DNA of 64,000 nucleotides, taken from Anastrepha obliqua. Its lineage: Eukaryota; Arthropoda; Insecta; Diptera; Tephritidae. Below the pieces are notes generated by a model. The model made no database searches. It was not told the origin of the DNA and saw only the letters and a list, made by a program, of their open reading frames with translations. Both the position numbers and the translations under genes were made by a program. Where the stretch lies: the NCBI RefSeq assembly GCF_027943255.1, contig NC_072897.1, positions 24,180,044 through 24,244,043 on the forward strand, written 5' to 3'. The first letter of the stretch is position 1. Each line of letters begins with the position of its first letter. Shown one piece after another: positions 52,398 through 64,000 of this stretch.

Positions 52398-52837
52398 GTG
52401 GTGAATCGTGAAGCTTTTTTCACGATTTTAAGTATTCAAAAAAACAAGCGCTTAAAAATTTACCGACGTTTATTTCTTGAGCTATGACAATAGAATGATT
52501 CTTATTACTAAATTAAATCTATGCATAAGCCAAGACGCTTATGGTATATTGGAAAGGTCCTGCTATTTTACCTGTTACAATATGAAGGTCACATATCGTA
52601 TGATTTTCTGAAATAGTAGGACAAAAATACAATGAACGAAAATAGTTCGACAAACTTATGCTAATGCTGTAATTTATTGGGCAAAAACAATGCATAACGA
52701 AAGGTGCGAAGATAGTGGAAGTAAGTAAACGGGAGCTCCAGCGAAGACAATAGCGACGTTAGCGACGACAACAACAACTGCAGTGATGAGAGAGTGTGAA
52801 TGTAAATTTGATAGCTGTAACGACAATTGGAAGTACA
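52398..52837 (-). repeat. Putative BEL/Pao 5' LTR, copy B
   Basis: Equivalent of 8851-9290 with few substitutions (for example GACAATAGCG for GGCCATAGCG at 52747). Same uncertainty about its limits. Confidence 0.4.
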
Positions 52838-54469
52838 GGGGCGGCGTCGATGAATTATAAAGAGGGGCGCGAACAATTATCTTCATCAGAGTCGCCTAAG
52901 TTTTCAAAACTCAAAATGTTTTTCCAACATTTGGATACAGTTTCCTTTTCTAACCGACTCCAAGCTGCATCTAAGAAAGTTACTGAGTCTCTTAAATCAA
53001 TTTTTTTCATAGATTCGGTTATATCGCAATTATTGTTGAAAATGGAAGCCAGTAGAAAATTTCTGTAGTATAGTTTCGTTATACGAATTACATTTTGATC
53101 CATTGGCTGGATCAATGGTGTCACATTCGGCGGCATAAACATAGTTAAAATTAAACCATCCTCGGACTTTAATTCGATTTCGTTGGGATGTGATGGGGCA
53201 TTATCAATTAGAAGAAGATCCTTCTCAGGTAGTCCCCCATCTTTCAAATATTTTCTTACCTAAATATTAAAGTCATTTAACTTGGTTAAAAAAATTTTTT
53301 TAATGAATCTGGATTTTACCTGCGGCACGAACGAATTATGAAATCAGTCTTTGAAAATCGCCGCAGTCATCCAGGCTAATTTGGAATTTTTGTACTCCAC
53401 CGGACAGTTAAAATTTTTGAAAACACGAGGATTTCTTGCTTTGCCAATAACGAGAAGTTTAAGCTTATGGTTGCCGGTAGCGTTAGTGCATGCCATAAAT
53501 GTAAAACGCTGCTTTTCAGACTTTCTTCCCGGTGCTTGTTTTTCCGACAACGAAACATAAGTTTTCTCAGGAAGAAGTTTCCAGTACAATTCTGACTCGT
53601 CGGCGTTATATATTTGGTCGGCACATATCTCCATTTCCTTTATTTTTTCTTGTAAAGCCATTTTGAAAGGGTCTACCAGCTCTGGCTGTGATGACAGTTT
53701 TTCTCCAGAAATTTTTAACAAACGTACTCCATAACGTTTCTTAAAGTTTTGAAGCCACCCGTCACTGGCAAAAAATGTAGAATTTTCCCCACACAACTGG
53801 GTATGAAAAGCTTTCGCTTTTTCTTTCAAGATGAGTCCACTTATTGGGTAATTCTTTTTTCTTTGGGACAGAAACCATTTGTATAAAGCGGCTTCCATTT
53901 TAGGAAACTCAGAAGCTTTTAAAGTTTTCCTCTTCCCAGGACCCAAAAACGTGTTTTGTACTGCTTTTAAAATTGCGTTATCTTTCTTTTTTATAAGACT
54001 TATGGTGGACTTGGCTACCCCATATTCCTTCGCTAGAGAAGTAACACTACGTCCACGTTTAATTTTGTTAAGGACTTCAGCCCTCTCTTTTAATGTTAAA
54101 CACTTCAACCTTTTACGATCCATTACTCACGTGCACTGATACACTACAAATGACAAATTTAAAGCAATTTGGTCAATGCAAGATGTTGTTCCCAGAAAAC
54201 TAACGGGATATTAACGCCGAAATATTCATATGGACAATACACTAGTATACATATAATTTATATACATATATTATTACATACATATGTATGTATGTACAAA
54301 ATGTACATGTTTGAAAAGAATGTGTGTACAAATAAATTTGTTTTTTTTGTTCGAGTTATAGCGCTTTTTAATATTGTTCGAGTTACAAAGTAATCAATAG
54401 GGAAAAAAATGTGTTCGAGTTAGCACGTCGTTCGACTTAGCGGCTATTCGAGTTACCGCGAGTGCACTG
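52838..54469 (-). mobile_element. pogo/Tigger-type transposon, copy B
   Basis: Starts CAGTGCACTCGCGG on the minus strand at 54469 with TA at 54470-54471. All five TTCGAGTTA/TTCGACTTA motifs (54350-54455) are kept. The far end is replaced by the BEL LTR exactly as in copy A, so this junction predates the duplication. Confidence 0.8.
52855..54123 (-). pseudogene. Tigger/jerky-like transposase, copy B
   Basis: Same two-exon structure (intron about 53260-53319) and same TGA in place of Trp as copy A. It differs by a few residues, for example KKDNAILKAV against KKDNTILKAV and FLDAAWSRL against FLDPAWSRL. The DDE residues are retained. Confidence 0.9.
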
Positions 54470-54583
54470 TACCTCCTATTGAAATGTACATACGTATTAT
54501 GTATATTGTCATATACCATCATTTATGTACATATAGAGTATACGTTCATTTATGAATGTATGTAATGAAAAACTTCATGGATT

Positions 54584-56478
54584 GGTTGGTTGGTTGGTTT
54601 AAGGGTGACCCCGCATCGGAGTGCCACATAGACCGCAAGTTGGGTCCGTTGTGTTGCCCTAGAGCTCATTATTTTAAAATGATTTCCCCACCTAACCGAG
54701 ATTTTTATTGTAGATTTTGGTCAAAGATATTAATTCGTTTCGAAAATTTGATGAGAGATTCGATTTTCAGGTCCAAGAGTACTGAAAGATTGTCAATTGT
54801 TGGAGAGCCTAGAAGAGCGAGTCGACTTCTGGCTAGACCCGGACAACTGCACAGCAAATGTCTGCTCGATACTTCCTCATCTTCGTCCTCGCAGTATCTG
54901 CACAGGTCGTGTTGAGGAACCCCGAGCCGACGTGCGTGAGTGCCCAAAAGGCAGTGGCCGGTGATAAGAGATGTTATATGCCTTAATTCGTGTTTCGAAA
55001 GACTTATAAGGATTTTTGTCTGTTTCAGATTGTAGGATGGCCAGATTTGTCTGGTCGTAACGCAAGTAGTTTCCACTCGCCACCTCCGATCAGCAATGCT
55101 GTGAAATTCTCGATCGATGAGCATTTTACATGTTGAGAGCGGAATGTGGATTGTGGGTAAGTTACTAACATATGATTGCGCAGCTCCAGCTCTTGCGAGC
55201 TCATCAGCTTTGCAGTTACCTTCGAATCCACTGTGACCCGGTATCCAGATAACTTGGACAGAATTCTGAACACTTATCTCGTTAAGAGATAAGAGACAGG
55301 ATCGAACCACATCTGAGTGGGTATAAGAGGAGCTGAGTGCTCGAACGGCCGCTTGACTGTCGGTGAAAAAGCGGATATCCTCTAGTGATATTCTATTTTC
55401 TAAGAGAGTTTTCGCAGCATACCAGATAGCGCATACTTCCGCTTGGAATACGCTACAGTAGTCGGGTAATCTAAATGATAGATTGATGTGAGGGGAATTG
55501 GAAAAGATTCCAAATCCCACTTTGCCGTCTTGTTTTGAACCATCTGTATATATAGTCAGAGGGCGATCGATTTCGGTAAGATTTGTCTTCCATTCTTCCC
55601 TAGTTGGGAGTGAACAGGAGAATAGCAAGGGTGGTGATGGAAGACTTACATGATAGTCTATGTCGGAAGAGATAACAGTGTTCCTGTTCAGTATGGCCGA
55701 ATGGCCAAGATACTTATTCCATTTCGATATAGCATTCATGCGTGTCGCTGCTTTCGCTGCAATCGCTTTGCCAGCCAGATCGATAGGGAACAACGTGTTC
55801 AGAGCCTTAGTAGGTGTTGTACTTAAGCATCCTGTTATCAGAAGGCAGGCTGTTCTTTGAACTCGATCAATTGTGGCTACTCTACACCGTTTTTCGAGTG
55901 CTGTCCACCATACAACCACACCGTAGAAGAGTATCGGTTTGATGATCGAGGTATATATCCAATAAATGATCCGAGGTGAAAAACCCCAGGTTTTGCCTAT
56001 AGCTTTCTTACAAGTATAGAGAGCTATGAAAGCTTTTTTACATCTGTTTTCGATGTTCAATTTCCAACTCAACTTCCTATCTAGAATAACTCCTAGATAT
56101 TTAGCTGAATCAGATAGAAGTAATGATTCCCCTTTTAAAGTTATTGTTTGCAGTGGAGGAGATTGTTGTTTCCTATTGAAGAGAACAAGATCTGTCTTTG
56201 CTGGATTCGCATTTAGTCCGCATTCGGTGCACCATTTTGACAGAATATTGATTGAGCGTTGCATGAGCTCAGTGAGGGTATTCAGGTGTTTGCCTGACAC
56301 GCAGAGAGCAATGTCATCTGCATAGGCTACAACCTTGCAGCCTGCTTTTTCGAGATTTCGAAGCAAACTGTTTACAGCGAGATTCCAGAGAAGGGGTGAA
56401 AGTACTCCGCCTTGAGGAGTGCCTTTGACGGCGTACATTCTCATGCGGCTTACCCCAAGCTCTGAAGTGATTATTCTA
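54584..56478 (-). mobile_element. LOA/I-type retrotransposon, 5' truncated, copy B
   Basis: Target duplication TTCATGGATT at 54574-54583 and 56479-56488, as in copy A; the identical junctions show that the insertion predates the A/B duplication. Confidence 0.9.
54705..56478 (-). CDS. Partial RT + RNase H polyprotein, copy B
   Basis: The frame is fully open as in copy A. Visible protein differences are RMRMYAVKG (Ser in A) and GESLLLSDS (Phe in A). RT YADD and all RNase H acidic residues are kept. Persistence of an open 590-codon frame in both copies means the insertion was young when duplicated; it does not show function. Confidence 0.88.
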
Positions 56479-56571
56479 TTCATGGATTACTTTCAGAATT
56501 TATTAAAACTTATTCGCGTCGCGCGCATACATATCTACGTAGACATCACAAACCTTTTGTTCACAACGCAG

Positions 56572-56940
56572 GCGCAGAAATAAACGCTCTGCGTATTTAT
56601 CCTCCCCACGTGACTCGCCATCAAATCTTGGCGCAAATTTTTTTTTTTTTCGTTTTTAATTTTTTTTTTAATATAATCGTAACAAAATTTGTAATCAATT
56701 TTAAGTATCTGCTTATCATTTCAAAAGTAACAAAATGGTAAAAAAATGCGCAGTCGAAGAAATAAACGCACCGCCTATTTTTGCTCGCCACATGTTAGAC
56801 TCGATTTCAATTCCCGGCGCAAACTTTTTTTTATTAATTTTTTTTTTTTTTAAATTCGTTTTTTTTTTTATGTCATAGAAAAAAAATTATGTAATAAATT
56901 TTACGTATTCGCTTATTATTTCAAAAATACGAAAATAGTA
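56572..56940. repeat. Tandem repeats of about 175-180 bp, copy B
   Basis: Equivalent of 13025-13390; the poly-T tracts differ by one to three bases in length, which accounts for the 3-base change of offset here. Confidence 0.5.
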
Positions 56941-57154
56941 AAAATTTAATTGGTTCAATGTCGAGGTGAGAAATGTGTTGTGTGTTGAGGTAAAAGATGT
57001 GTGGTGTTTCTAATTTTTGTGTGGGGAAAAGTCAGTAAGGTGTCTATAAACTCGGTGTGCTAAATTTCCTTACTACAAATCTTTCAAATCTCAATTGTAC
57101 TAAAAAAAGCTCACACTAACATTTGCACCTTCTCATTGCATTAACATTCTCTGG

Positions 57155-58435
57155 TGGTACCATGGTTAAGAACGATATTCAGGGGATGCCTGAGGTTCAG
57201 CTTTGTTCCTGTATTGTGGAGGGAAGCGAGAGTTGTGTTTATTCCAAAAGTGGGAAAAAGCAAACCTTTCTAATCGAAAGAGTACAGGCCCATTAGTCTG
57301 ACCTCATTTCTTTTGAAAACGTTAGAGAAGATTCTATACACATACATTAGAGACACAATTGCGCCGGACGAATTATCCAAGGCGCAGCATGCTTACACTA
57401 AAGGCAGATCTACTGAAACTGCACTTCACTCACTTGTACTAAATATAGAAAAGGCGTTAGAATATAAGAAGTATGCTCTAGGAGTGTTTCTAGATATATC
57501 AGAGGCCTTTAACAACGTGACAAAAGATGATATTTTAAATAGCATATAGTCACTTAATGTGCAACCCACCATTTATCTACGGATAAGGCAGCTATAAGCT
57601 AGCAGAAAGATAAGAGCGGAGTGGAACGATGCGAGCATCACCAAATATGCATACAGAGGTACTTCGCAAGGTGGGGTACTATCGCCGCTATTATGGTTAC
57701 TTGTAGCCAATAAATGCTTAAGAAACTTGACGGAGGGGCACCAAAACTAGTGGCATATGCCGATGACATAGCTATAGTAGTTACGGGAAAGTACCTGGAC
57801 ACCATCAGTAATGTGATGAACAACACTCTCAAAATGGTACACCAATGGGCATCTCGCGCAGGGCTAGGTATAAACGTGGGAAAAACGGGCATGGTACTTT
57901 TTACCAGGAAGTACAAAGTCCCGGCGTGTAACCTCCCGAAGCTAGGCCACAACGAACAAATTCTCAAAGATTATGCGAGGTACCTCGGAGTAATACTGGA
58001 CAGCAAACTGCTGTGGAAGCCCAACGTTGAGGAGAGGGTGAAAAAGGCCAGTAATGCGTTGTACACATGTAAAAGAATGCCTCTCTGATGCACTGGTGCT
58101 ACACGGCAGTAGATAGTCCGATATTGCTGTATGGAGCCTTAGTATGGTGGACTGCGACAAAAAAACTGACATACTTAATGCCACTGGAAAAGATTCAACG
58201 CTGCTCTGTGCATAACAGGAGCGATGAAAACCACTCCAACGGCGGCGCTGAAAATGATACTCAGCAAGCCACCAATTGATCTCATGGCGGAAAACCTGGC
58301 AGGGCAATCCGCTAGGAGGCTAATGGCTGCGGGGGTACTCACCTGCAGAACCTTCGGTCACAGCTCAATAGGAAAGTGGAGCTCAGGTGGCACGGACTAC
58401 ATGACTCCGTACTTTAATTGGGAGAGAAGGTTTCA
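57155..58435 (+). pseudogene. LOA-type reverse transcriptase fragment L0, copy B
   Basis: Same broken frames as copy A, with YADDIAIVV near 57760. The few differences include GAGGGAAGCG for GAGAGAAGCG at about 57221. Confidence 0.8.
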
Positions 58436-58970
58436 ATTGCAATTGCGCTGCGCACCTCACAGGATGAGTATTTGCCAATTGAGTTTGAATCCAGATCCTT
58501 CATCACATTTTCGCCTTCCGTGTCATCATCAAAAAGACATTCTTCATTGGCATCATTTAAAACTTGAACGGCTTTGATCATGTTTGTTCCATTATCAGAT
58601 GTTATGCTATGTGTATAAAAGATAAATTCTTTAATAACATAGATATTACAAATTTCATGTATGTAATTCAAGTTTTACTTGAAGATTTGATCAATTGTTA
58701 TTCCGTAATCATCTAGGATTTCAACAATTTTTTCCTTCATATACATTCAGTGTGTTAATCCTCGAGCTGAATCATGCCTAATGTCTTCACAACGATCTCA
58801 GTTTTATATGGGTTAACGTGGATCATTTGCAAATTTACAACTAGAATGGTTTTTTGCATTGTAATGGCAACATCGATTACAGTGTATTATGTACAAGCAC
58901 ATTGGCTCTGTGCTCAGTTTTTGGTTTCTACATGAGATCAAACTGGCGAACAGCCAACGCAATTTTGCAA
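58436..58970 (-). pseudogene. hAT transposase fragment, copy B
   Basis: Here the frame MNYIHEICNIYVIKEFIFYT through HSITSDNGTNMIKAVQVL to NDANEECLFDDDTEGENV is open for 85 codons; copy A has a stop at the first Glu of NEECL. Upstream pieces (IVEILDDYGITIDQIF) are in another frame. Confidence 0.6.
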
Positions 58971-59278
58971 GGAATTTGCTTGTGCATTTTTATGTTCCCT
59001 TGATAAACGTAATTTTATTCTATTTATATTTTCAAACAAATTTAAATGTACAATCAAAGGATACATATATTTGAATTATATGCGCCAACATTTAAAATCC
59101 AAGTAACTTTATTGTTTGTTAATTTAATTTAAAAATAATTTAAACAAAATACATTATAAAACGACTTCACATTTTGTTGTGATACAAATTTGATAAAAAT
59201 TTTTACTAATTTTTCGAGTCGACATAAATTTTAGACGAGAATTCATAGAGCATACAAGTGTTTTGGTATATTGATATA

Positions 59279-60874
59279 CTAGCAAACCCGGCCCCCTTCG
59301 CTGGGCACACTAAAATAGAATAGATATGGTTTAGAACAGAAAAAATATGGTTTTCATATTATTTATTTCTTTATTCTTTATTCAAGCGCTTTGGCATGAC
59401 CAATATTTTTTGTTTTTATATTTGTTTTTGAGTAAATATAAAATATAAATTGAAAATCAGGAAAAAAGAAGATTGTTTTTAAATTTCAAATCAACGCATA
59501 TGTATAAACAATCGTCTTTTTTCCTGATCATCCATGAACTTTTCGTTTCAATTTATATGTTTTATTAAGCATTGGAGCACGAACACATAATTTCATTCGG
59601 ATTTCACATTAAATTCTCAAATTTCGTGAGAAATTATTCACTGTTCCAAAATCCACTCCAAAAAAATGCACAAACAATTTTTACATGTTGCACTTACGTT
59701 TTTTCCTTATGGCATCCAAATCAGAAAGAAATATTGACACATTGTAACTCACACTGTCAATTTGACAGTTCAGTTCCGCCCCAAGCGTTAAAAAAGTAAG
59801 CGACATTATGGCTGGTTCAAAAGAACACTGTACCCGTTGCCAGTGCACCGAATTACAACCAAACTTTACGAAACCCATTTTCAATACTTACTTAACAATG
59901 TGCGTAAGTTTGGTTTAATTCGGTGCAAAGACACGGCGGGTCCACGTTTTGGTATATATTTCGAGACCCTAGTCATCAATAGGTATGAAAATTGCCCCGT
60001 ATTAAAGCACTTTCATTTGATACCCATATTGTACATACACAATCAAAGGTTACCCGGGTCCACGTTTTGACCTATATCTCGAGACCCCAGTCACGGAGCG
60101 GCATGAAAAATACTCTGAACTAAAGCATTCACCAACAGCTTCCATTTGATACCCATATTGTACATACACGTCCAAAGGTTACCCGGGTCCACGTTTTGAC
60201 CTATATCTCGAGACCCTATCTACCAATATGTATCCAAACTATACGGAAACCATCTGCAATACCTCCTTAACAATGTGTGTAAGTTTGGTTTAATTCGGTG
60301 CAAAGACACGGCGGGTCCACGTTTTGGCATATATTTCCAGACCCTAGTCATCAATAGGTATGAAAATTACCCCGTATTAAAGCACTTATCAACAGCTTTC
60401 ATTTGATACCCATATTGTATATACACAACCAAAGGTTACCCGGGTCCACGTTTTGACCTATATCTCGAGACCCCAGTCACGGAGCGGCATGAAAAATACT
60501 CTGTACTAAAGCATTCACCAACAGCTTCAATTTGATATCCATATTGTACAAACACATTCTAGGTTCCACGTTTTGGTCTCTATCTCGAGACCCTAGTCAC
60601 AGAGCGGTATGAAAAATACTCTGAACTAAAGCATTCACCAACAGCTTCCATTTGATACCCATATTGTACATAAACATCCGAAGGTTACCCGGGTCCACGT
60701 TTTGACCTATATCTCGAGCCCTATTTCCAAAATAAAATATAATCCGTGTTACTCGTGGATGATGTAGCTTTCGAATGGTCAAAGAATTTTTAAAATCGGT
60801 CCAGTAGTTTTTGAGCCTATTCATTACAACCAAACAAACAAACAAAGTTTTCCTCTTTATAATATTAGTATAGA
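59279..60874 (-). mobile_element. Non-autonomous Helitron H3 (copy B of H1)
   Basis: CTAG end at 59279-59282 and TC start at 60874; the same length as H1 (1596 bp) and the same flanks, so it came with the segmental duplication and not by transposition. Seven minisatellite units lie at 59930-60710. Confidence 0.9.
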
Positions 60875-61195
60875 TATGTATATATTATATTAAATATCAA
60901 TATATACATATATTATGTTAGTTATGTTTGTGCAAAAGTACTGATGTGCATACGCACTGCAGCAACCATGACCTATCTCACGACCCATCGCCTTATCATA
61001 TTTACATGCAATAATTAGGGAGTAAATACCCAAATGATCGAATTTCTGCCTAACAAATGCTCAAACAATTATATTTTGCATATGCATGTACATATTTGTA
61101 TGTGCGTATGCGCACTTGATGCCCTAGCCTATGTACATATGCATGCATCAATATATGTGCCATATGTAAATATGTCTTTCTAAATGCTCGACAAC

Positions 61196-61287
61196 CGCCC
61201 CAGCAAAACCTGCGTGACCGAAACTCTAACACAATTACACTTTTTTATATGTTACAAACACATATGCACGCAGGTTTTGCTGGGGCG
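61196..61287. repeat. 21-bp inverted repeat with direct repeat, copy B
   Basis: Arms 61196-61216 and 61267-61287 are unchanged from copy A. The 80-bp direct repeat follows at about 61330-61560. Confidence 0.85.
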
Positions 61288-61569
61288 TGACCGAAACTCT
61301 AACACAATCGCATTTTTTTTTTGATTCTCCGTCACCTTTGGAAAATGTGTAAGCAGTAAGCAAACTTTATTCCTATATTTTTTTCATTTTTGCATCAATA
61401 GAAAAAAAAAAACAAAAAAAAAAAACGGCAAGTGGCTGTCAAAGCAATAAGTCAAAAAGATCAAAGTAGGCCGAGAATCAAATTGTCAACCTTTGGCAAA
61501 TGTGTAAGCAGTAAGCAAACTTCATTCATATATTTTTCCTCATTTTTGCATCAGTCAAAGTAAACAAAC

Positions 61570-61764
61570 GCCGTAGCCGAATGGGTTGGTGCGTGACTAC
61601 TATTCAGAATTCACAGAGAAAACGTCAGTTCGAATCTCGGTGAAAGCAAAATTAATAAAAACATTTTTCTAATAGCGGTCGCCCATCAGCAGGCAATGGC
61701 AAAACACCGAGTGTATTTCTGCCATGAAAAAAATCTCCTCATAAAAATATCATAAAACAAAATA
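61570..61764 (+). mobile_element. tRNA-derived SINE-like repeat, copy B
   Basis: Same A and B boxes as copy A; one visible change is CAGAGAAAACG for CAGAGGAAACG. The opposite-strand tRNA-like unit is at about 61788-61855. Confidence 0.7.
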
Positions 61765-62343
61765 AAATAAATGTATAAAAAAAAAATTTTTGTGATTCGA
61801 ACCAAGGATTTTGGATCGGAAGCCCACATTGCTAGCCGCTGGGCTATCGCGCTGTGCTGTCGGCGGTGGCCTAGAAGTTATTTTGTTCGTCGCTACGTTT
61901 ATATGAAACTGGCACTGAAAGGAATCCATATGTATGAAAGGGATAGAAAATCACACGTACACAAAGTTTTTGGCACGATTTTCCCAACGCTCTTAACAAC
62001 GTGATTGTAAAGAGGTGTGGTTAGTGACCATTTAACGGTCACGCGTGCCGGTCACGTAACGTGACTGGGGCAGCTGCTGTGCGACAAATGCGTGTGTGTG
62101 TGTGTTTTTTTTTTTTTTTGTTGAGGTGGCACAAAGCATTGAAAGCCGAAAAGTGTGGGACTACCCTTTCGACTCACCTACTAAAACCCACCCTAGCTCC
62201 GTTTCCCTCTCACCGCGGGACAACCCATCAAAGACAACCATGTCTTCGCGGGAGGGGGAGTGGCCTGCGGTCTATTGCCTCTTCATGAAGATCTGTACTG
62301 TTGTTCAGCGCGACGCAGTTTGGAGATTACTATTTTTGCTATA

Positions 62344-62691
62344 TTACATACAGCGGACCAATGTTTTTCTGCCTTTTCGAGCCGAAATTGGTTTCCCCAC
62401 CCTAGTGCTTAATTCCTCCCTTTCGATCACAAATCGCGGACAGACAAACAAAATATGTTCTGCGTCTTCTACAGCTGGTGCACAATGAGAACAGTACGGG
62501 TCGTCTTCGTGCTTAAACCTATATAGATAGTATTTAAAACACCCATGTCCCGTCAGTATTTGGGTCAGATAATAATCTAACTGTCCATGTTTACGGTTAA
62601 CCCATGTGGCTATTAAGGGAATCAGACGGTACGTCCAGCGTCCGTTCAGGGACGAACTCCAATTTCCCTGCCATGAACGCAAGCTACACAC
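62344..62691 (-). pseudogene. R1b ORF2 C-terminal region, copy B
   Basis: Identical in reading to copy A (CSHCAPAVEDAEHILFVCPR). No RT lies upstream. Confidence 0.8.
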
Positions 62692-62819
62692 TCTTGCTTC
62701 CTTGCGTATTGTCTGCCGTTCTGAAGTAGCTTTAATTTGGTAAACTTAAGCGTACTCTTTTGCCATTAAATTTATTGGGAGTAGTCCTGCAATAACCATA
62801 ATGGCTTCTTCGGATACCG

Positions 62820-63644
62820 CTAGTGAGCACTGCCTCCATCTTGCGCAGCCATTCTTTTACCATGCCGACAGCCTGGTTGCAGGCTTATTCCGATAACCTC
62901 AGCCTCCATTGAGTCGACCCTGTATCTCGCGTCGTATGTATTTGGCAGCTTTGGCTCGCCGTGTTTCTTTATTTCGCAAATTATCGCGAGAGGGTCACTC
63001 CGGGTATAATGCTGGCTAACGAACAATTTCGTGGAGTGAACAAGGCTGGGACTCACGAAGGTAAGGTCTATTATCGATCCCTTTCCCGCCTTTTGAAATG
63101 TCTGCTGGTTCCCTGTGTTCATAAGAACTATGTCTAACATGGCGAAAGTTTCCAGAAGGGCTTGACCTCTTTTACTTGTTCGTGGGCATCCCCAGTTCAC
63201 AGCCCATGCATTAAAATCGCCACCTACGACCACAGGTCTATGGTCTTTAATATCTTAGGTGAAATTCTCTAGGATGCTGGTAGCTTCAGGCAGAGTTAAA
63301 CAAGGTGGTAGGTGGCAGCTATAGACGTATGTATCACCAATTGCCGCTCGTACAAATCCGCGAACTGCCTTCACACTCATAAGTCGGGAGCTATTTCTCC
63401 CATAGTTCCAAATTGACGACTTGCCAGTAATATCAGAGGCCCAGCCATTGCCTTCTTGGTATTTATAGGGTTCATGGGTTTTGTGCTCCCGTATAGACTG
63501 CACGAGTAGGTCTTGAGCGCTTTCACAGTGATTAAGGTTTAATTGCAAGATCTTCATTTCTGTCGTATTTCTTTCACAGCTGTATTCTGGGCACTTGCTG
63601 CTGGTCATCGCATGTCTTGTGTAGCTTACATTTTTTTCCTGCAT
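62820..63644 (-). pseudogene. R1b endonuclease, copy B
   Basis: The N-terminal frame is open from MQEKNVSYTRHAMTSSKCPE through MKILQLNLNHCESAQDLLVQ because TAC replaces the TAG of copy A. The same TAA near 63254 breaks the protein before VVGGDFNAWAVNWG. Confidence 0.85.
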
Positions 63645-64000
63645 ATTATGCAGTTTGCCGCTTGTGCACAGTTTTTGGCCTTATGTTCTTTGTTGCCGCA
63701 TTTAAAGCAGACGCTAGTGTAGTCAGCTGGGCTTTTGCAACTTCCTGCTACATGGCCATATTCTATACATTTGTAGCATCTTTTTTGTTTTATTTTTTTT
63801 CTTAGCGGTCTCCGGCGTTACTCTTAGCGTCGCTGTTTTCGTTCCTCCGTAGGCTTCTCGAAGACCCAGAATCACTGAGACAGGTACGTCAAGTTCCTTG
63901 AACTATTTTGCTATCACCTCGTGTATTTCTTCTTTAGTGGTGATTTCATCAAGGTCTCGAATGTCAACTTGACGCAGCTCCGTTAGATCCCTGGCTTCTA
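63645..64000 (-). pseudogene. R1b gag zinc-knuckle region, copy B
   Basis: Encodes CYKCIEYGHVAGSC and CFKCGNKEHKAKNC. A 53-bp deletion near 63805, absent from copy A, shifts the frame. The window ends within the gene. Confidence 0.78.

Larger units (their letters stand above)
51588..64000 (+). repeat. Segmental duplication, copy B
   Basis: Second copy of 7802-20504, running past the window end. It starts inside mariner2 (CGCCGTTACATCC). Private changes: an 81-bp, a 158-bp and a 53-bp loss, and scattered substitutions. Private changes in copy A include stops in hAT and in the R1b overlap. Confidence 0.92.
62106..64000 (-). mobile_element. R1-type retrotransposon R1b, copy B, cut by window end
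   Basis: Poly-T at 62106-62119 marks its 3' end. Same RT deletion as copy A, so the deletion predates the duplication. It continues past 64000. Confidence 0.8.

Noticed and set aside
1..64000. Conserved host genes
   Set aside because: Every protein-like segment I could identify belongs to a transposon family; remaining frames are short, unsupported or antisense.

Overview
The window is a transposon graveyard from an insect, most likely a higher fly. The DD41D mariner group, the piggyBac types and the tRNA-derived SINE all fit a true fruit fly (Tephritidae), but that is inference. I found no convincing host gene, rRNA, functional tRNA, CRISPR array or prokaryotic signal. Nearly every readable protein is a transposon protein: piggyBac, Transib, mariner, pogo/Tigger and hAT transposases, a Helitron helicase, a BEL/Pao gag, and Jockey, R1, LOA/I, RTE and CR1-like retrotransposon proteins. 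Almost all carry frameshifts, stops or truncations. The longest open frames are two copies of an RT plus RNase H polyprotein piece.

Layout. 1-2353 is a unique segment (D1) split by a piggyBac-like element (PB1, TTAA target). 2354-4126 holds a fold-back repeat and a mariner. 4315-5209 is a palindromic satellite array. A second piggyBac (PB2) inserted into that array; its two ends lie at 5214 and 35207, because about 28 kb of other elements now sit inside it. From left to right these are Transib, mariner2/BEL/Tigger, LOA, an LOA fragment, hAT, Helitron H1, tRNA-like repeats, R1b, R1a, Jockey J1 and Jockey J2 nested in J1. After PB2 come an array remnant, Helitron H4 with helicase sequence, and a TTAA-flanked MITE. 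Then D2 (37267-37958, the empty-site twin of D1) is followed by a longer satellite array broken by a CR1-like element. 41.5-48.1 kb holds RTE and LOA-type elements, and 48.8-51.2 kb holds Helitron H2. 51588-64000 is a second copy (B) of 7802-20504 (copy A), in direct orientation about 43.55 kb away. Copy B runs off the window end.

History. Target-site duplications and the D1/D2 comparison order several events: satellite, then PB2, then J1 (TSD AACAAAT), then J2 (TSD TTCTCT); PB1 entered D1 after D1 and D2 separated. Copies A and B differ by few substitutions (about five in the 1.78-kb LOA frame) but carry private deletions and stops. They therefore look like a young real segmental duplication rather than a simple assembly repeat.

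Most elements between 0.6 and 36 kb lie on the minus strand. That unistrand bias, with deep nesting and satellite context, resembles a flamenco-type piRNA cluster; this is a hypothesis that needs small-RNA data.
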